DNA of 64,000 bases from Butyrivibrio sp. AE3004 (GCF_000703165.1 NZ_JNLQ01000002.1:620001-684000); one strand, 5' to 3'; positions 9,987 to 19,183 are shown, numbered from the stretch's first letter. The notes: generated by a model not told the origin, from the letters alone. Numbers and translations: made by a program.

Positions 9987-10532
9987 TTATTCAAGGGTTT
10001 CGTCGTAGTGGGCACGGATGCCACCGATGAATTTTGGACGAACACGGGCGGAGGTGATATGTGCTTCGCCTATTTTGTTATTTGTGAGTCTTAAAGGTAC
10101 TGCGACCTTTTTCAGGTGCATACCTATAAGGGTATCTCCGATATCAAGTCCGGCATCTGCTCTTATCTCTTCGACTGCAACAGGATGAGCAAAGGTTTTA
10201 TAGGCTGTGGTCGCAAAGGAGCCGCCGGCCTTGGGCTGAGGAACAACATTTACTATATCCTGTCCCGGAACAGCATCAGCTTCAATTATGATTGCACGGT
10301 TTAAATGTTCACAGCACTGCGCTGCAAGATATATGCCATGCTTTTGAGTGGCTGAATATATTCCGGAAAATACAGCCTCTGCAGCCTCAAGGTTTGAGCC
10401 GGTTCCGATTGTATCTCCGCATACTTCCGAGGTGGAACAGCCGACAACAAGGATCTGTCCTTTTTGTAGACCAGCTTTTTCTATTAATTCTTCTGTAACC
10501 TGTGATGACTGATTTGTAAGTTCTTCGTACAT
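9987..10532 (-). CDS. UPF0340 (YwlG/TIGR01440) family protein
   Basis: The 181-residue cytoplasmic protein of the conserved YwlG family has a glycoside-hydrolase-like alpha/beta fold and an unknown reaction. The family pattern is visible in GCSTSEVCGDTIGTGSN near residues 31-47, CCEHLNRA near 74, QPKAGGSFATTAY near 99, and the C-terminal TSARVRPKFIGGIRA. Length is typical for the family. GGAGAAAAATA precedes the ATG. The downstream neighbour is a large lipoprotein on the same strand; the gene converges on typA across the hairpin array. Confidence 0.88.
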   Translation of the reverse strand: MYEELTNQSSQVTEELIEKAGLQKGQILVVGCSTSEVCGDTIGTGSNLEAAEAVFSGIYSATQKHGIYLAAQCCEHLNRAIIIEADAVPGQDIVNVVPQPKAGGSFATTAYKTFAHPVAVEEIRADAGLDIGDTLIGMHLKKVAVPLRLTNNKIGEAHITSARVRPKFIGGIRAHYDETLE

Positions 10533-10554
10533 TATTTTTCTCCAATCTTCTTAT

Positions 10555-12381
10555 TTACTTTATTTTGTATAAGTATTCCGTGTTGTAGGTTAGAACATAG
10601 AGGTTATCGTCCATCGGTATAAAATATGAAGGCGCTGATTTAACCTTTGTCTTTTTCTGTATTTTTCCGTTATGACGATTGAGTATGTAAATGTAGTCAG
10701 GTTCTGCAGTAAAGCCATAACCGCATATTATGCTGTCGTCCCTGATAATGAAATTACAGGAGCCGCAGACCTGATCTGCGCTTCGCCAAAGTGTTTTGCC
10801 GGATACTGTATCTATCGCAACTATGTAGGATTTATGAGGATTGGCAGAAGCGTAGGTCCTGTGACCAAGTGATACATAAAGGATGTCATCCTTCATAAGT
10901 GCATAATGGATGTATGGCTGCGTGAAATCTGCAAACAGACCTTCGCCCCCGTCAGGCGCTGCGATGAAATCGTCAAAATAAAAATTACCGCAAAGTGTCT
11001 GGGTTTCATCATTCATAACAGTGAGGGAAAGCGTACCTCCCTCGGGATCATTGGTTACGCTGTAGGTGTAGGTTCCGTCATTATAAGGAAAACTGTCGGG
11101 AAGAGGAATATTGTTCTTTTTGGACCATTCATCTTCGTTTAACCAATCGGTAGTGTTGGAACTGATTTCCGAAAGCTCAAAGGAAGGAGTTCCCTGAGTT
11201 GTATCTATGCCATCGGCAGTCCATTCTTCCCAACCGGGATTTTCTACTATAGTATGGTACCACCAGTCTTCGCCGTAGTCTTCTTCCTCGGTATCTGACA
11301 AATTCTCCGAGGGTGAAGCAGCAACTTCAACATCTTCAGCATCCTTCAGTTCTTTTGCAACAGCTTTTACATCGGGAATTTCGGCATCCCGGTAATTATT
11401 GTAGGTATCTGTGAAAAGATCCGGATAATCTGCAAATCTGATCTTAACATCGCGTGCTCCCGCAGCATAGCTTCCCATTGCGTAATCCTCGAAATTTATC
11501 CGCATGCCGTCGTAGTCAATTGTCCAGGCAAGCCCCCGGGCATTATTAGCTAATCTGTCAGGAAAACTGTCTATAAGGTTTTGTCTGTCTGTAGGACACT
11601 GAGTAAAGTAGTCCTTTAGATCATCATTCTGTTTTATGATTTCATCCGCAACTATTTCGGGAAGGTCCTCTGTGTTTTTTACCACTTCGGAAAAAGCAAT
11701 TTCCTGCCCGGTCGATGGATCAAAATTATAATTGGAATAGTCAGCATAACCATGAGCACCGGCAAGATATGTATAATTCTCGATGACAAAAGAGAAAACT
11801 TTCCCGTCGGCTCTGACCGGATATAGATTGTGATCAAATTCGTATGCTAATTGACAGCCTTGGGAAAACATTTCATTTATTTCATCAGTGTTTGAGGTGA
11901 AAAGATCGTTAAGCATTTTTTCGCCGGATTCATTTAGCTCATCCAATTTTTTCTGAAGCTTTGGATATTTCTCAAGATCACTTTTTTCAAGCTGAACTGT
12001 GTAGTAGTTGCCGGAAGCATATCGGGTTTCATTATTCATGAGAGTCATTGGATGATTCTGATAGGTAAAGTCAATCGGAGATGAGAGATCTTCTTCGGAT
12101 AATGATTCGGAATCGGTAGCTTCGGAATCTTCTGCATTATTTGAGCTTGCAGAATCAGATGAAGCGGAAGCGTTGGCAGTGTCTTCTTCGGCAGTACCTT
12201 TTCCGGCATCAGCCTCTTTAGATTCGGTACTGATTTCGGAATTTGTGGATTCTACTGCTCCGGGTGCATCTCCGGAGCCGCCTGCCTTTGTAGACGATGC
12301 GCAGCCGGAAGATAAAGCTAGTGAACAAATCATAATTACAGATGTCAGTTTCTTTAATAAAACGATTCTTCTTTTTATCAT
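10555..12381 (-). CDS. Large lipoprotein with DUF3298-like and PQQ-like repeat regions
   Basis: The 608-residue protein has a lipoprotein signal peptide ending in the lipobox LSSGC (about residues 23-27). A Ser/Glu/Asp-rich linker spans about 30-100. Residues about 105-340 resemble the DUF4163/DUF3298 pair (the RsiV extracellular fold), with the DPSTGQEIAFSEVV motif. The C-terminal 120 residues look like PQQ-type beta-propeller blades (YIVAIDTVSGKTLWRS, YIYILNRHNGKIQ). It should be anchored outside the cytoplasmic membrane. No sigma factor is adjacent, so a role as anti-sigma factor is not supported. A GGGGGA ribosome binding site precedes the ATG. The function is unknown. Confidence 0.72.
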   Translation of the reverse strand: MIKRRIVLLKKLTSVIMICSLALSSGCASSTKAGGSGDAPGAVESTNSEISTESKEADAGKGTAEEDTANASASSDSASSNNAEDSEATDSESLSEEDLSSPIDFTYQNHPMTLMNNETRYASGNYYTVQLEKSDLEKYPKLQKKLDELNESGEKMLNDLFTSNTDEINEMFSQGCQLAYEFDHNLYPVRADGKVFSFVIENYTYLAGAHGYADYSNYNFDPSTGQEIAFSEVVKNTEDLPEIVADEIIKQNDDLKDYFTQCPTDRQNLIDSFPDRLANNARGLAWTIDYDGMRINFEDYAMGSYAAGARDVKIRFADYPDLFTDTYNNYRDAEIPDVKAVAKELKDAEDVEVAASPSENLSDTEEEDYGEDWWYHTIVENPGWEEWTADGIDTTQGTPSFELSEISSNTTDWLNEDEWSKKNNIPLPDSFPYNDGTYTYSVTNDPEGGTLSLTVMNDETQTLCGNFYFDDFIAAPDGGEGLFADFTQPYIHYALMKDDILYVSLGHRTYASANPHKSYIVAIDTVSGKTLWRSADQVCGSCNFIIRDDSIICGYGFTAEPDYIYILNRHNGKIQKKTKVKSAPSYFIPMDDNLYVLTYNTEYLYKIK

Positions 12382-12513
12382 GTTCGTCCCCCTTAATTAA
12401 GTAATATAAGTATTAAAAAATACTTTTTGACACTGTTTGAGGATAGGAAATTTCCCAATCATCAATAAATTATAGCATATTCGGGCATCCATTTGCTTGC
12501 CGGTTATGAGCTG

Positions 12514-12544
12514 CAAAAAAACGACCTGCATCAAAGCAGATCGC
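12514..12544 (-). terminator. Terminator overlapping the rrf2 stop codon (minus strand)
   Basis: ACGACCTGC (12521-12529) pairs with GCAGATCGC (12536-12544) with one G-T pair. Read on the minus strand it is followed by a T run (12514-12520), and the TGA stop of the regulator lies in the loop. Confidence 0.8.
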
Positions 12545-12926
12545 TCAATTTTTTATTGTAGAAGAAATCTTTTTCCATATTATAGAACTCCTTCCACATG
12601 GAAATGGTTTTACATTTTGTAAGGCGGGGACATTCATCTGCGTTTTCCTCAAGACATACAACAGGTGCCATGGAACCCTCCATGAGCTCTATTATTTCGC
12701 CAATAGAATAATCTGAAGGCTCTCTAAGCAGTTTATAGCCACCGTGTTTTCCACTTGCACCTACTATAAGCTTTCCTTTGACCATCTCTTTTGCGATGAT
12801 TTCAAGATACTTTTTTGAAATGTCCTGTCTTTCGGCAATATCTTTAAGTGGAATAAAGTCAGAGCGATTCTGCTCAGCCAGATCAATCATTATCCTAAGT
12901 GCATAGCGGCCCTTTGTTGAAAACAT
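12531..12926 (-). CDS. Rrf2 family transcriptional regulator, copy 1 (IscR/CymR-like)
   Basis: The 131-residue winged-helix dimeric regulator has an N-terminal MFSTKGRYALRIMIDLA motif, a recognition region ISKKYLEIIAKEM and a wing GKHGGYKL. A C-x7-C-x5-C triad at residues 91, 99 and 105 is the place where IscR binds an Fe-S cluster, so redox, Fe-S or cysteine status sensing is likely. It is divergent from metY, whose promoter carries a dyad that could be its operator. It is a close paralogue of the regulator at 19429-19827, which stands next to a cysK. B. subtilis CymR represses cysteine synthesis genes; a similar role here is inferred from context. Confidence 0.88.
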   Translation of the reverse strand: MFSTKGRYALRIMIDLAEQNRSDFIPLKDIAERQDISKKYLEIIAKEMVKGKLIVGASGKHGGYKLLREPSDYSIGEIIELMEGSMAPVVCLEENADECPRLTKCKTISMWKEFYNMEKDFFYNKKLSDLL

Positions 12927-13051
12927 GTAGCTCCTCCTAATAATATATATTCTTCAATATAATCAATATGTTAAGAATAAAGTATAGATGCGGATTTGTA
13001 GATTAAGCGTTGCTTATAGCAAGTGAAAACAAATGCTTATCGTAAAACATA

Positions 13052-13081
13052 TTGACACAGTAGGTAAATAGATTGTATCAT
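13052..13081 (+). promoter_or_regulatory. metY promoter with probable Rrf2 operator
   Basis: TTGACA (13052-13057), an 18-base spacer and TATCAT (13076-13081) make a sigma-A-type promoter. The dyad TTGAC-N6-GGTAAA overlaps the -35 box. The same arrangement occurs in front of the decayed cysK at 20090, which also lies beside an Rrf2 gene. Confidence 0.65.
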
Positions 13082-13185
13082 CTATTTCAACAAAAGCGAA
13101 CAGCCAAAAGAAAATGGCAAAAATGAAATAGAGAAGAGATTACAAATTCTTAACAGTCAAACAGTCAGAACAGGAGGAAAATGGT

Positions 13186-14469
13186 ATGAGTAATTACAAA
13201 TTCGAGACACTTCAGTTACACGTAGGTCAGGAACAGCCGGATCCGGCAACAGACGCAAGAGCGGTTCCGATTTACCAGACAACATCTTATGTATTCAGAA
13301 ATTCACAGCATGCAGCAGACAGATTCGGACTTGCTGATGCGGGAAACATTTACGGAAGACTTACAAATTCCACACAGGATGTTCTTGAGAAGAGAATTGC
13401 AGCTCTTGAAGGTGGAAGCGCAGCACTTGCAGTTGCATCCGGAGCAGCAGCAATAACCTATACTATAGAAGCTCTTGCTGCTAATGGCGGACACATAGTT
13501 GCACAGAAGACAATCTACGGTGGAAGCTACAATTTACTGGCTCATACACTTCCTCAGTACGGTGTTACAACAACCTTTGTTGATGCTCATAATCTTCAGG
13601 AGGTTGAGGGAGCAATCAAAGAAAATACAAGAGCCATCTATCTTGAGACACTTGGTAATCCCAACAGTGATATCCCGGATATTGATGCAATCGCAGAAAT
13701 CGCTCATAAGCACGGACTTCCGCTTGTAATTGATAACACCTTCGGAACACCATATCTTATCAGACCTATCGAGCACGGTGCTGACATTGTTGTTCATTCA
13801 GCAACAAAGTTCATAGGCGGACATGGAACAACTCTTGGAGGAATCATTGTTGAATCAGGAAAATTTAACTGGAAGGAGAGTGGCAACTATCCTCAGATAG
13901 CAGCTCCTAATCCGAGCTACCACGGTGTATCCTTCTATGACGCAGTTGGACCTGCTGCATTTGTTACTTATATAAGAGCAATTCTTCTCAGAGATACAGG
14001 CGCAACAATTTCTCCGTTTAATGCATTCCTTCTTCTTCAGGGAGTTGAAACACTGTCCCTTAGATTGGACAGACATGCTGAGAACACAAAGAAGGTTGTG
14101 GAATTCCTTTCAAAGCATCCTCAGGTTGAGAAGGTTAATCATCCTTCACTTTCTGATCATCCGGATCATGCACTTTATGAGAAGTATTTCCCTAATGGCG
14201 GAGCTTCAATCTTCACATTTGAGATCAAGGGCGGAAGAGAAGCAGCATGGAAGTTTATCGATAACCTGGAAATCTTTTCACTGCTTGCAAACGTTGCGGA
14301 TGTAAAGAGCCTTGTTATTCATCCCGCTACAACAACTCATTCACAGCTTAATGATGAGGAGCTTGCAGATCAGGGAATCACACAGAGCACGATAAGACTT
14401 TCAATCGGCACGGAGCATATCGATGATATTATTGCAGATCTTGAAAAGGGCTTTGCAGCAGCTAAATAA
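13186..14469 (+). CDS. metY: O-acetylhomoserine sulfhydrylase (MetY)
   Basis: The 427-residue PLP enzyme condenses O-acetylhomoserine with sulfide (giving homocysteine) or with methanethiol (giving methionine). Family features are YGRLTNSTQDVLEKRIAALEGG near residue 57, the ASGAAAI helix start, D-N-T-F-G-T-P and the PLP lysine in VHSATKFIGGHGT. The roughly 50-residue segment after it (KFNWKESGNYPQ...PSYHG) distinguishes MetY from the shorter cystathionine lyases. A GGAGGAAAATGGT site sets the start. It is divergent from an Rrf2 regulator and was probably followed directly by the amino acid ABC transporter before an IS110 element entered the gap. Confidence 0.95.
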   Translation: MSNYKFETLQLHVGQEQPDPATDARAVPIYQTTSYVFRNSQHAADRFGLADAGNIYGRLTNSTQDVLEKRIAALEGGSAALAVASGAAAITYTIEALAANGGHIVAQKTIYGGSYNLLAHTLPQYGVTTTFVDAHNLQEVEGAIKENTRAIYLETLGNPNSDIPDIDAIAEIAHKHGLPLVIDNTFGTPYLIRPIEHGADIVVHSATKFIGGHGTTLGGIIVESGKFNWKESGNYPQIAAPNPSYHGVSFYDAVGPAAFVTYIRAILLRDTGATISPFNAFLLLQGVETLSLRLDRHAENTKKVVEFLSKHPQVEKVNHPSLSDHPDHALYEKYFPNGGASIFTFEIKGGREAAWKFIDNLEIFSLLANVADVKSLVIHPATTTHSQLNDEELADQGITQSTIRLSIGTEHIDDIIADLEKGFAAAK

Positions 14470-14603
14470 AGGAAAGTAAATATAGCTACAAAAGAGGAGA
14501 GTGAAAGTTTGAAACAGAGAGGTAGCGGATAGGAATAAAGTTTAGGGCATGATAAATAAACCACCTGGAGGTAGTCGAAAAATTAAATATTTGGGGCAAA
14601 GAT

Positions 14604-15863
14604 CTACGATGTCACTTCTGCAAGATCATCTTTGATGATAAAACCTCTGGACTTCAATAGATTAAGAGCCTGAGCAGTTGTAAGAGTTTTCTTTTCTTCA
14701 ACGGACTTCTGAATAAAATAACCATCAGGAGTATAGGGCTTAAGATCTGTGAGTATGTGCCAGATAGCGGTCAGGAGCATACGACAGATTGCAATGATGG
14801 CTTTCTTGTGACCACGATGTGATTTGATACGGCGATAACGTTCTGTAATTTCGGGATGCTTCTTGGATTTGATCAAAGCATTTGCAACTTGCACCAATAC
14901 AGGTTTAAGATAAATACCAGCACGGGAAATCCTAGTGGATTTGATTTTGAAATTGCTTTGGTCATTGCGTGGACAGCATCCAGCCCAGGAAACAAGGTGC
15001 TTGTCTGTGGGGAAGACAGACATATCGCCACCTATTTCTGAAAGTATCTGTATTGCCGTGAATGGATTTTTATCCAACCCCGGAACTGTACGAATTAGGG
15101 CAAGAGCATCGTTGTAAGGATCAGAAACACGAAAGATTTCCCGTTCTATTTCATTCTTGTGTTTCTCTAACTCATCTATGTGATCCAGACATTGACGAAG
15201 CTTGATTGCTTGCTCCTTACAGATAGCGCCATCAACGGCAGCCTGGATTTCCTCAATTGGATGCTTACATCGCCTGTCAACAAAAGGAGTAACATCGAAA
15301 CATTCCCCGGGATGCTTAAGAATATATTCAGTTATGGATCTGGAAGATTTGCCAAAAACATCAGTGAACACTTCATCAAGCTTAAGATTTGATACTGTGA
15401 GACAATTAAGGGCACGATTCTTTTCGCCTGTGATCATACAGATAAGCTTGAAACGGTATCTCACAAGATCTCTAAGATGACGAATGTCAGCTGGCGGAAT
15501 GAAGGAAGGCTTGATCATGTCACACATAAATAAGTCACATATCCATTTTGCATCCTTACGATCGGTTTTATTACCTTTTTGGGGCTTTGTATATTTGGGA
15601 TGGGCAAGTACGACATTACAAGACTTTTCAAGGATATTAAAAACGGGTATCCAGTACTTGCCAGTAGATTCCATGCAGACATCAACACAATGATACTTGG
15701 CCAGCCATTCAGCAAGTTCACGCAGTCCTCTTGAGAAGGACGAGAACCTTTTTTCAAAATACTCAGTGCGGCCATTTGCATCGGTAATACCAATGCATGC
15801 ATAGATCCAGGTTTTGTGGACATCAAGCCCACAGCAGTTCTTTCGAAAGATTTTAAATGCCAA
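14604..15863 (-). CDS. IS110 family transposase (DEDD recombinase)
   Basis: The 419-residue transposase has an N-terminal RuvC-like DEDD domain: Asp in GLDVHKTWIYAC, Glu in VCMESTGKYW, and the Asp pair in KTDRKDAKWICDL. The C-terminal transposase_20 domain carries the expected serine region (GCCPRNDQSN...ISRAG). IS110 enzymes recombine DNA under guidance of a bridge RNA. I take the TTG at 15863 as start because AGGAGG sits 7 bases before it; a GTG further upstream overlaps that site. The frame is intact and full length, so the element may still be active. Confidence 0.92.
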   Translation of the reverse strand: MAFKIFRKNCCGLDVHKTWIYACIGITDANGRTEYFEKRFSSFSRGLRELAEWLAKYHCVDVCMESTGKYWIPVFNILEKSCNVVLAHPKYTKPQKGNKTDRKDAKWICDLFMCDMIKPSFIPPADIRHLRDLVRYRFKLICMITGEKNRALNCLTVSNLKLDEVFTDVFGKSSRSITEYILKHPGECFDVTPFVDRRCKHPIEEIQAAVDGAICKEQAIKLRQCLDHIDELEKHKNEIEREIFRVSDPYNDALALIRTVPGLDKNPFTAIQILSEIGGDMSVFPTDKHLVSWAGCCPRNDQSNFKIKSTRISRAGIYLKPVLVQVANALIKSKKHPEITERYRRIKSHRGHKKAIIAICRMLLTAIWHILTDLKPYTPDGYFIQKSVEEKKTLTTAQALNLLKSRGFIIKDDLAEVTS

Positions 15864-15889
15864 TAGATAACCTCCTGTCACATTTTATA

Positions 15890-16085
15890 GTTGTAAAGCT
15901 GACAGTGACTGGTCATCCGGCGAAATCGAGACAACTTCGGAAGAGATAAGTTTACGGGCTACGGTATGCGCCATTCGTTGATGCCTTTACAGATGACCGA
16001 CAACATATAATCATGCGAGGTGGCCGCTATACCGCCCCGCCACTCACCTCCACGTGTTCTGTAGTATGTCAGCCTTACGAATAAA
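15890..16085 (-). ncRNA. Probable IS110 bridge RNA region
   Basis: About 200 noncoding bases precede the transposase on its own strand, the position of the bridge RNA in IS110-group elements. Structure is visible: stem GAGGTG/CACCTC (16017-16022 with 16045-16050), a long-range stem GGTCATC/GATGACC (15911-15917 with 15992-15998), and further short hairpins. The boundaries and the target- and donor-binding loops are not resolved. Confidence 0.55.
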
Positions 16086-16178
16086 GAATATAACAGGAAA
16101 CTTTAAAATAGAAAACAGGGAAAGACGCTGGGTTTCATAACCCCGTTGGTGTCTTTCGCAGAAAGACAGTTAATAATT

Positions 16179-17120
16179 ATGAAAAAGAATCTACTTACAA
16201 AAATCGGAACACTTGTCGCAGCAACAGCACTTATAGGGGGAACTATTGCAGGCTGCGGTTCAGCTAAGGCTGAAACAACAATTACTGATGAAGATACAGC
16301 AAAGGCTGAAACAGCTGAGGCTGCAGATTCATCAGCAGATGCCAATGATGAAGCAGAAACAGATACTGTTTACAGAACACTTGATGAAATCAAGGAGAGC
16401 GGAACAATCAATATCGGCGTTTTTTCAGATAAGAGCCCATTTGGCTATGTTGATGAGAACGGTGAATATGCAGGTTATGACGTATATTTTGCAGAGAAGA
16501 TCGGAGAGGATCTTGGTGTTAAGATCAATTACGTATCTACAGAGGCTGCAAACAGAATTGAATATCTGCAGACAGGTAAGGTAGATATTATTCTTGCTAA
16601 CTTTACAGTTACCGAAGAGAGAGCAGAAGAAGTTGATTTCGCACTTCCTTATATGAATGTTGCACTTGGTGTTGTTTCACCATCTGACAAGGTTGTAGAG
16701 AGTCTTGATTCTGTAGAAGCTGATGATCAGATTATCGTTATTTCAGGAACAACAGCAGAGACCTACCTTGAGAAGAATTATCCTGACATAAAGCTCCAGA
16801 AATATGATGCTTATGCTGAAGCAAAGACAGCTTTCGAAAATGGAAACGGTGCGGCATGGGCAAACGATAACACAGAGGTTATTGCCTTCTCACTTGAGAA
16901 CGAGGGCTATACTGTAGGTATTCCTTCCCTTGGTGATGCTGATACAATCGCACCTGCCGTAACAAAGGGCAATGAGTCACTTCTTACATGGCTTAACGAT
17001 GAGATCGAAACTATCGGCGCTGACAACTTCTTCCATAAGGATTATGAAGCTACTCTTCTTGATACCTATGGAGCAGACTATGAAAACACTCTTGTAGTTG
17101 AGGGTGGTAAGGTTCAGTAA
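16179..17120 (+). CDS. Amino acid (probably cystine) ABC transporter substrate-binding lipoprotein
   Basis: The 313-residue extracellular family 3 solute-binding protein captures polar amino acids for the ABC importer encoded next. Start 16179 is chosen because it opens a proper lipoprotein signal peptide (MKKNLLTK, lipobox IAGC); a TTG 33 bases earlier would spoil it. An acidic linker spans residues about 30-65. The SBP_bac_3 fold then begins with GTINIGVFSDKSPFGYVDENG and shows GYDVYFAEKIGEDLG, with the family's Arg-Glu region in TVTEERAEEVDFALPY. The site upstream of the start is weak. Placement among cysteine genes suggests cystine as substrate, which is inference. Confidence 0.85.
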   Translation: MKKNLLTKIGTLVAATALIGGTIAGCGSAKAETTITDEDTAKAETAEAADSSADANDEAETDTVYRTLDEIKESGTINIGVFSDKSPFGYVDENGEYAGYDVYFAEKIGEDLGVKINYVSTEAANRIEYLQTGKVDIILANFTVTEERAEEVDFALPYMNVALGVVSPSDKVVESLDSVEADDQIIVISGTTAETYLEKNYPDIKLQKYDAYAEAKTAFENGNGAAWANDNTEVIAFSLENEGYTVGIPSLGDADTIAPAVTKGNESLLTWLNDEIETIGADNFFHKDYEATLLDTYGADYENTLVVEGGKVQ

Positions 17121-17122
17121 TT

Positions 17123-17782
17123 ATGAATTTAGATGTGCTTAAATCATATATACCGTTATATAACGAAGCACTACTCCTGACTGTTAAGATAGGTTTGCTT
17201 GGCATCCTGACAGCCTTCGCCATTGGGCTGTCAGGGGCAGCAGCCACCTACTTCAGGGTTCCGGTTATAAACAGTATTTTGAAAGTATATATAGAAATCT
17301 TCAGAAACACTCCGCTACTGGTTCAGCTTTTTTTCATTTACTTTGCATTACCAAAGCTTGGAATCAGGATATCAGCGGAGCTTTGTGGCATTATTGGGCT
17401 GGGGCTTATAGGCGGAGCATACATGATAGAAACCATGAGGAGCGGCCTTGAATCAATTGCAAAGGTACAGAGCGAAAGCGCTCTGTCTCTCGGAATGACG
17501 GATGGTCAGGTATTTTTACATATAATTTTGCCACAGGCCTTTTCGGTAAGCATTCCCGGAATTATGGCAAATGTTATCTTCCTTCTTAAGGAAACTTCTG
17601 TTTTTTCAACCATAAGTCTAATGGATCTTATGTTTACGGCAAAGGATTTAATAGGAATGTATGCAAAGACAATAGAGTGTCTGTTTTTACTTGTTGTTTA
17701 TTACCTGATAATGCTTCTTCCTGTTTCGATTCTGGGATCAATAATCGAGAGGAGGGTGCGCTATGCAGAGTTTGGGGATTGA
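17123..17782 (+). CDS. Amino acid ABC transporter permease 1
   Basis: The 219-residue inner-membrane permease of the His/Glu/cystine (HisMQ/TcyL) type has about five membrane segments. The EAA loop appears as ESALSLGMTDGQVFLHIILPQAF near residues 115-140, and the FRNTPLLVQLFF motif near 60. It starts 2 bases after the binding-protein gene and its end overlaps the second permease by 20 bases, so translation is probably coupled. It should form a heterodimer with the second permease. Confidence 0.92.
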   Translation: MNLDVLKSYIPLYNEALLLTVKIGLLGILTAFAIGLSGAAATYFRVPVINSILKVYIEIFRNTPLLVQLFFIYFALPKLGIRISAELCGIIGLGLIGGAYMIETMRSGLESIAKVQSESALSLGMTDGQVFLHIILPQAFSVSIPGIMANVIFLLKETSVFSTISLMDLMFTAKDLIGMYAKTIECLFLLVVYYLIMLLPVSILGSIIERRVRYAEFGD

Positions 17783-18437
17783 CGTACTTTTTAAAGGCAC
17801 CAATATGATAAGACTTCTAAAGGGACTCTGGGTATCGGTGGAAATAAGCCTGATATCGGTTGCAATAAGTATTGCACTTGGTCTCGTGGTAGGAGTCTTA
17901 ATGACATCCAAAAACAGAATTCTTAAGATTTTGCTTAGGATATATCTTGAGATAGTCAGGATCATGCCCCAGATGGTACTTTTATTTATTGTATATTTTG
18001 GGACAACAAGAGTTTTCGGGATGAATATTTCCGCTGAGTTTTCCGCAATCATTGTTTTTGTGTTTTGGGGAACAGCGGAGATGGGTGATCTTGTAAGAGG
18101 ATCAATAAAAAGCATACCGAAAATTCAGTATGATTCTGCGTATGCACTTGGACTTAATAAATTCCAGGTACATTTCTTTATTATTTTTCCACAGACAATA
18201 AGAAGACTTATTCCTCTTTCCATAAACCTGGTTACCAGAATGGTAAAGACAACATCACTTGTGATGATGATAGGAATAGTCGAGGTATTGAAGGTTGCAC
18301 AGCAGATAATCGAAGCTAACAGAAAGGCATCACCTAATGCCGCCTTTGGTGTATTCGCAGTTGTATTTCTTCTTTATTTCCTTGTTTGCTGGCCGATTAG
18401 CAGATTTGCAGTTAAACTTGAAAAAAGGTGGGCGTAA
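17763..18437 (+). CDS. Amino acid ABC transporter permease 2
   Basis: The 224-residue second permease has the same fold: an EAA loop (YDSAYALGLNKFQVHFFIIFPQ), a VRIMPQMVLLF motif corresponding to the RNTPLLVQL element of its partner, and about five membrane segments. The strong GAGGAGGGTGC site lies inside the end of the first permease gene. The C-terminus (KLEKRWA) ends one base before the ATPase start codon. Two different permeases plus one ATPase is typical of polar amino acid uptake systems. Confidence 0.92.
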   Translation: MQSLGIDVLFKGTNMIRLLKGLWVSVEISLISVAISIALGLVVGVLMTSKNRILKILLRIYLEIVRIMPQMVLLFIVYFGTTRVFGMNISAEFSAIIVFVFWGTAEMGDLVRGSIKSIPKIQYDSAYALGLNKFQVHFFIIFPQTIRRLIPLSINLVTRMVKTTSLVMMIGIVEVLKVAQQIIEANRKASPNAAFGVFAVVFLLYFLVCWPISRFAVKLEKRWA

Positions 18438-18438
18438 G

Positions 18439-19179
18439 ATGAGTGAGCTCGTTAAAGTTAAACATTTACATAAAGAATTCGGTAATAATGTGGTCCTTAA
18501 GGATATAAATCTCTCGGTGAAAAAAGGAGAGGTTATGGTTATAATAGGACCTTCAGGCTGCGGAAAAAGTACCTTCTTAAGGTGCCTCAACGGTCTTGAA
18601 GACATTCAGGGAGGAGTCGTGACCGTAGATGGTCTTCCGGTTGAACCGAATAAAAAGGATATCAGTAATATCAGACAGAAAATTGGAATGGTGTTTCAGT
18701 CTTATGAACTTTTTCCGCATAAGACAGTTCTTGAAAATGCAATCCTTGCGCCTGTGCTTGTGCAAAAAAGAATAAAGGATGATGTCATAAGAGAAGCGCT
18801 TGAACTGCTTGATAAGGTAGGACTTGCTGATAAAAAGGATTACTATCCAAGGCAGTTATCAGGAGGACAAAAGCAGAGAGTAGCTATAGTGAGAGCACTT
18901 CTGATGCACCCCGATGTGCTGCTGTTTGATGAAGTTACTGCAGCGCTGGATCCCGAGATGGTGCATGAAGTACTGCAGACCATGCTTGAGCTGGCTAAGG
19001 GCGGGTCAACCATGATAATTGTTACGCATGAGATGGCCTTTGCAAAAGCGGTCGCTGACAGGATAGTATTCTTTGATCAGGGTGAGATTGTTGAGGAGAG
19101 CAGGGAAGTTAAGAAGTTCTTTGACGAGCCGGAGACAGAGAGGGCGAAGAGATTCTTGAAGACCTTTGCGTATGAGTAA
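18439..19179 (+). CDS. Amino acid ABC transporter ATP-binding protein
   Basis: The 246-residue ATPase energises the transporter above. It shows Walker A GPSGCGKST, the Q loop VFQSYELFPHKTV, signature LSGGQKQR, Walker B VLLFDEVTAALD and switch His in VTHEM. Start 18439 follows AAAAAAGGTGGG and gives the standard N-terminus; longer in-frame versions overlap the permease. The signature residues match the GlnQ/TcyC class. A long palindromic repeat follows the stop and probably ends the operon. Confidence 0.95.
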   Translation: MSELVKVKHLHKEFGNNVVLKDINLSVKKGEVMVIIGPSGCGKSTFLRCLNGLEDIQGGVVTVDGLPVEPNKKDISNIRQKIGMVFQSYELFPHKTVLENAILAPVLVQKRIKDDVIREALELLDKVGLADKKDYYPRQLSGGQKQRVAIVRALLMHPDVLLFDEVTAALDPEMVHEVLQTMLELAKGGSTMIIVTHEMAFAKAVADRIVFFDQGEIVEESREVKKFFDEPETERAKRFLKTFAYE

Positions 19180-19183
19180 GAGC

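Larger units (their letters stand above)
14510..16085 (-). mobile_element. IS110-family insertion sequence (ends approximate)
   Basis: A transposase gene (14604-15863, minus) has about 200 bases of structured noncoding DNA before its start and a short noncoding tail after its stop, the usual IS110 architecture. IS110 elements lack terminal inverted repeats, so the exact ends cannot be read; they lie between about 14475-14600 and 16060-16125. The element separates metY from the co-directional amino acid transporter genes and is transcribed against them. Confidence 0.75.

Noticed and set aside
10555..12381. Anti-sigma factor RsiV
   Set aside because: Only the extracellular DUF3298-like fold is shared; there is no anti-sigma domain, the protein is a lipoprotein, and no sigma factor gene is adjacent.
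14495..14535. Short leader-peptide-like frame after metY (GAGGAG then TTG AAA CAG...)
   Set aside because: Only about seven codons and at the uncertain IS110 boundary; there is no evidence of translation.
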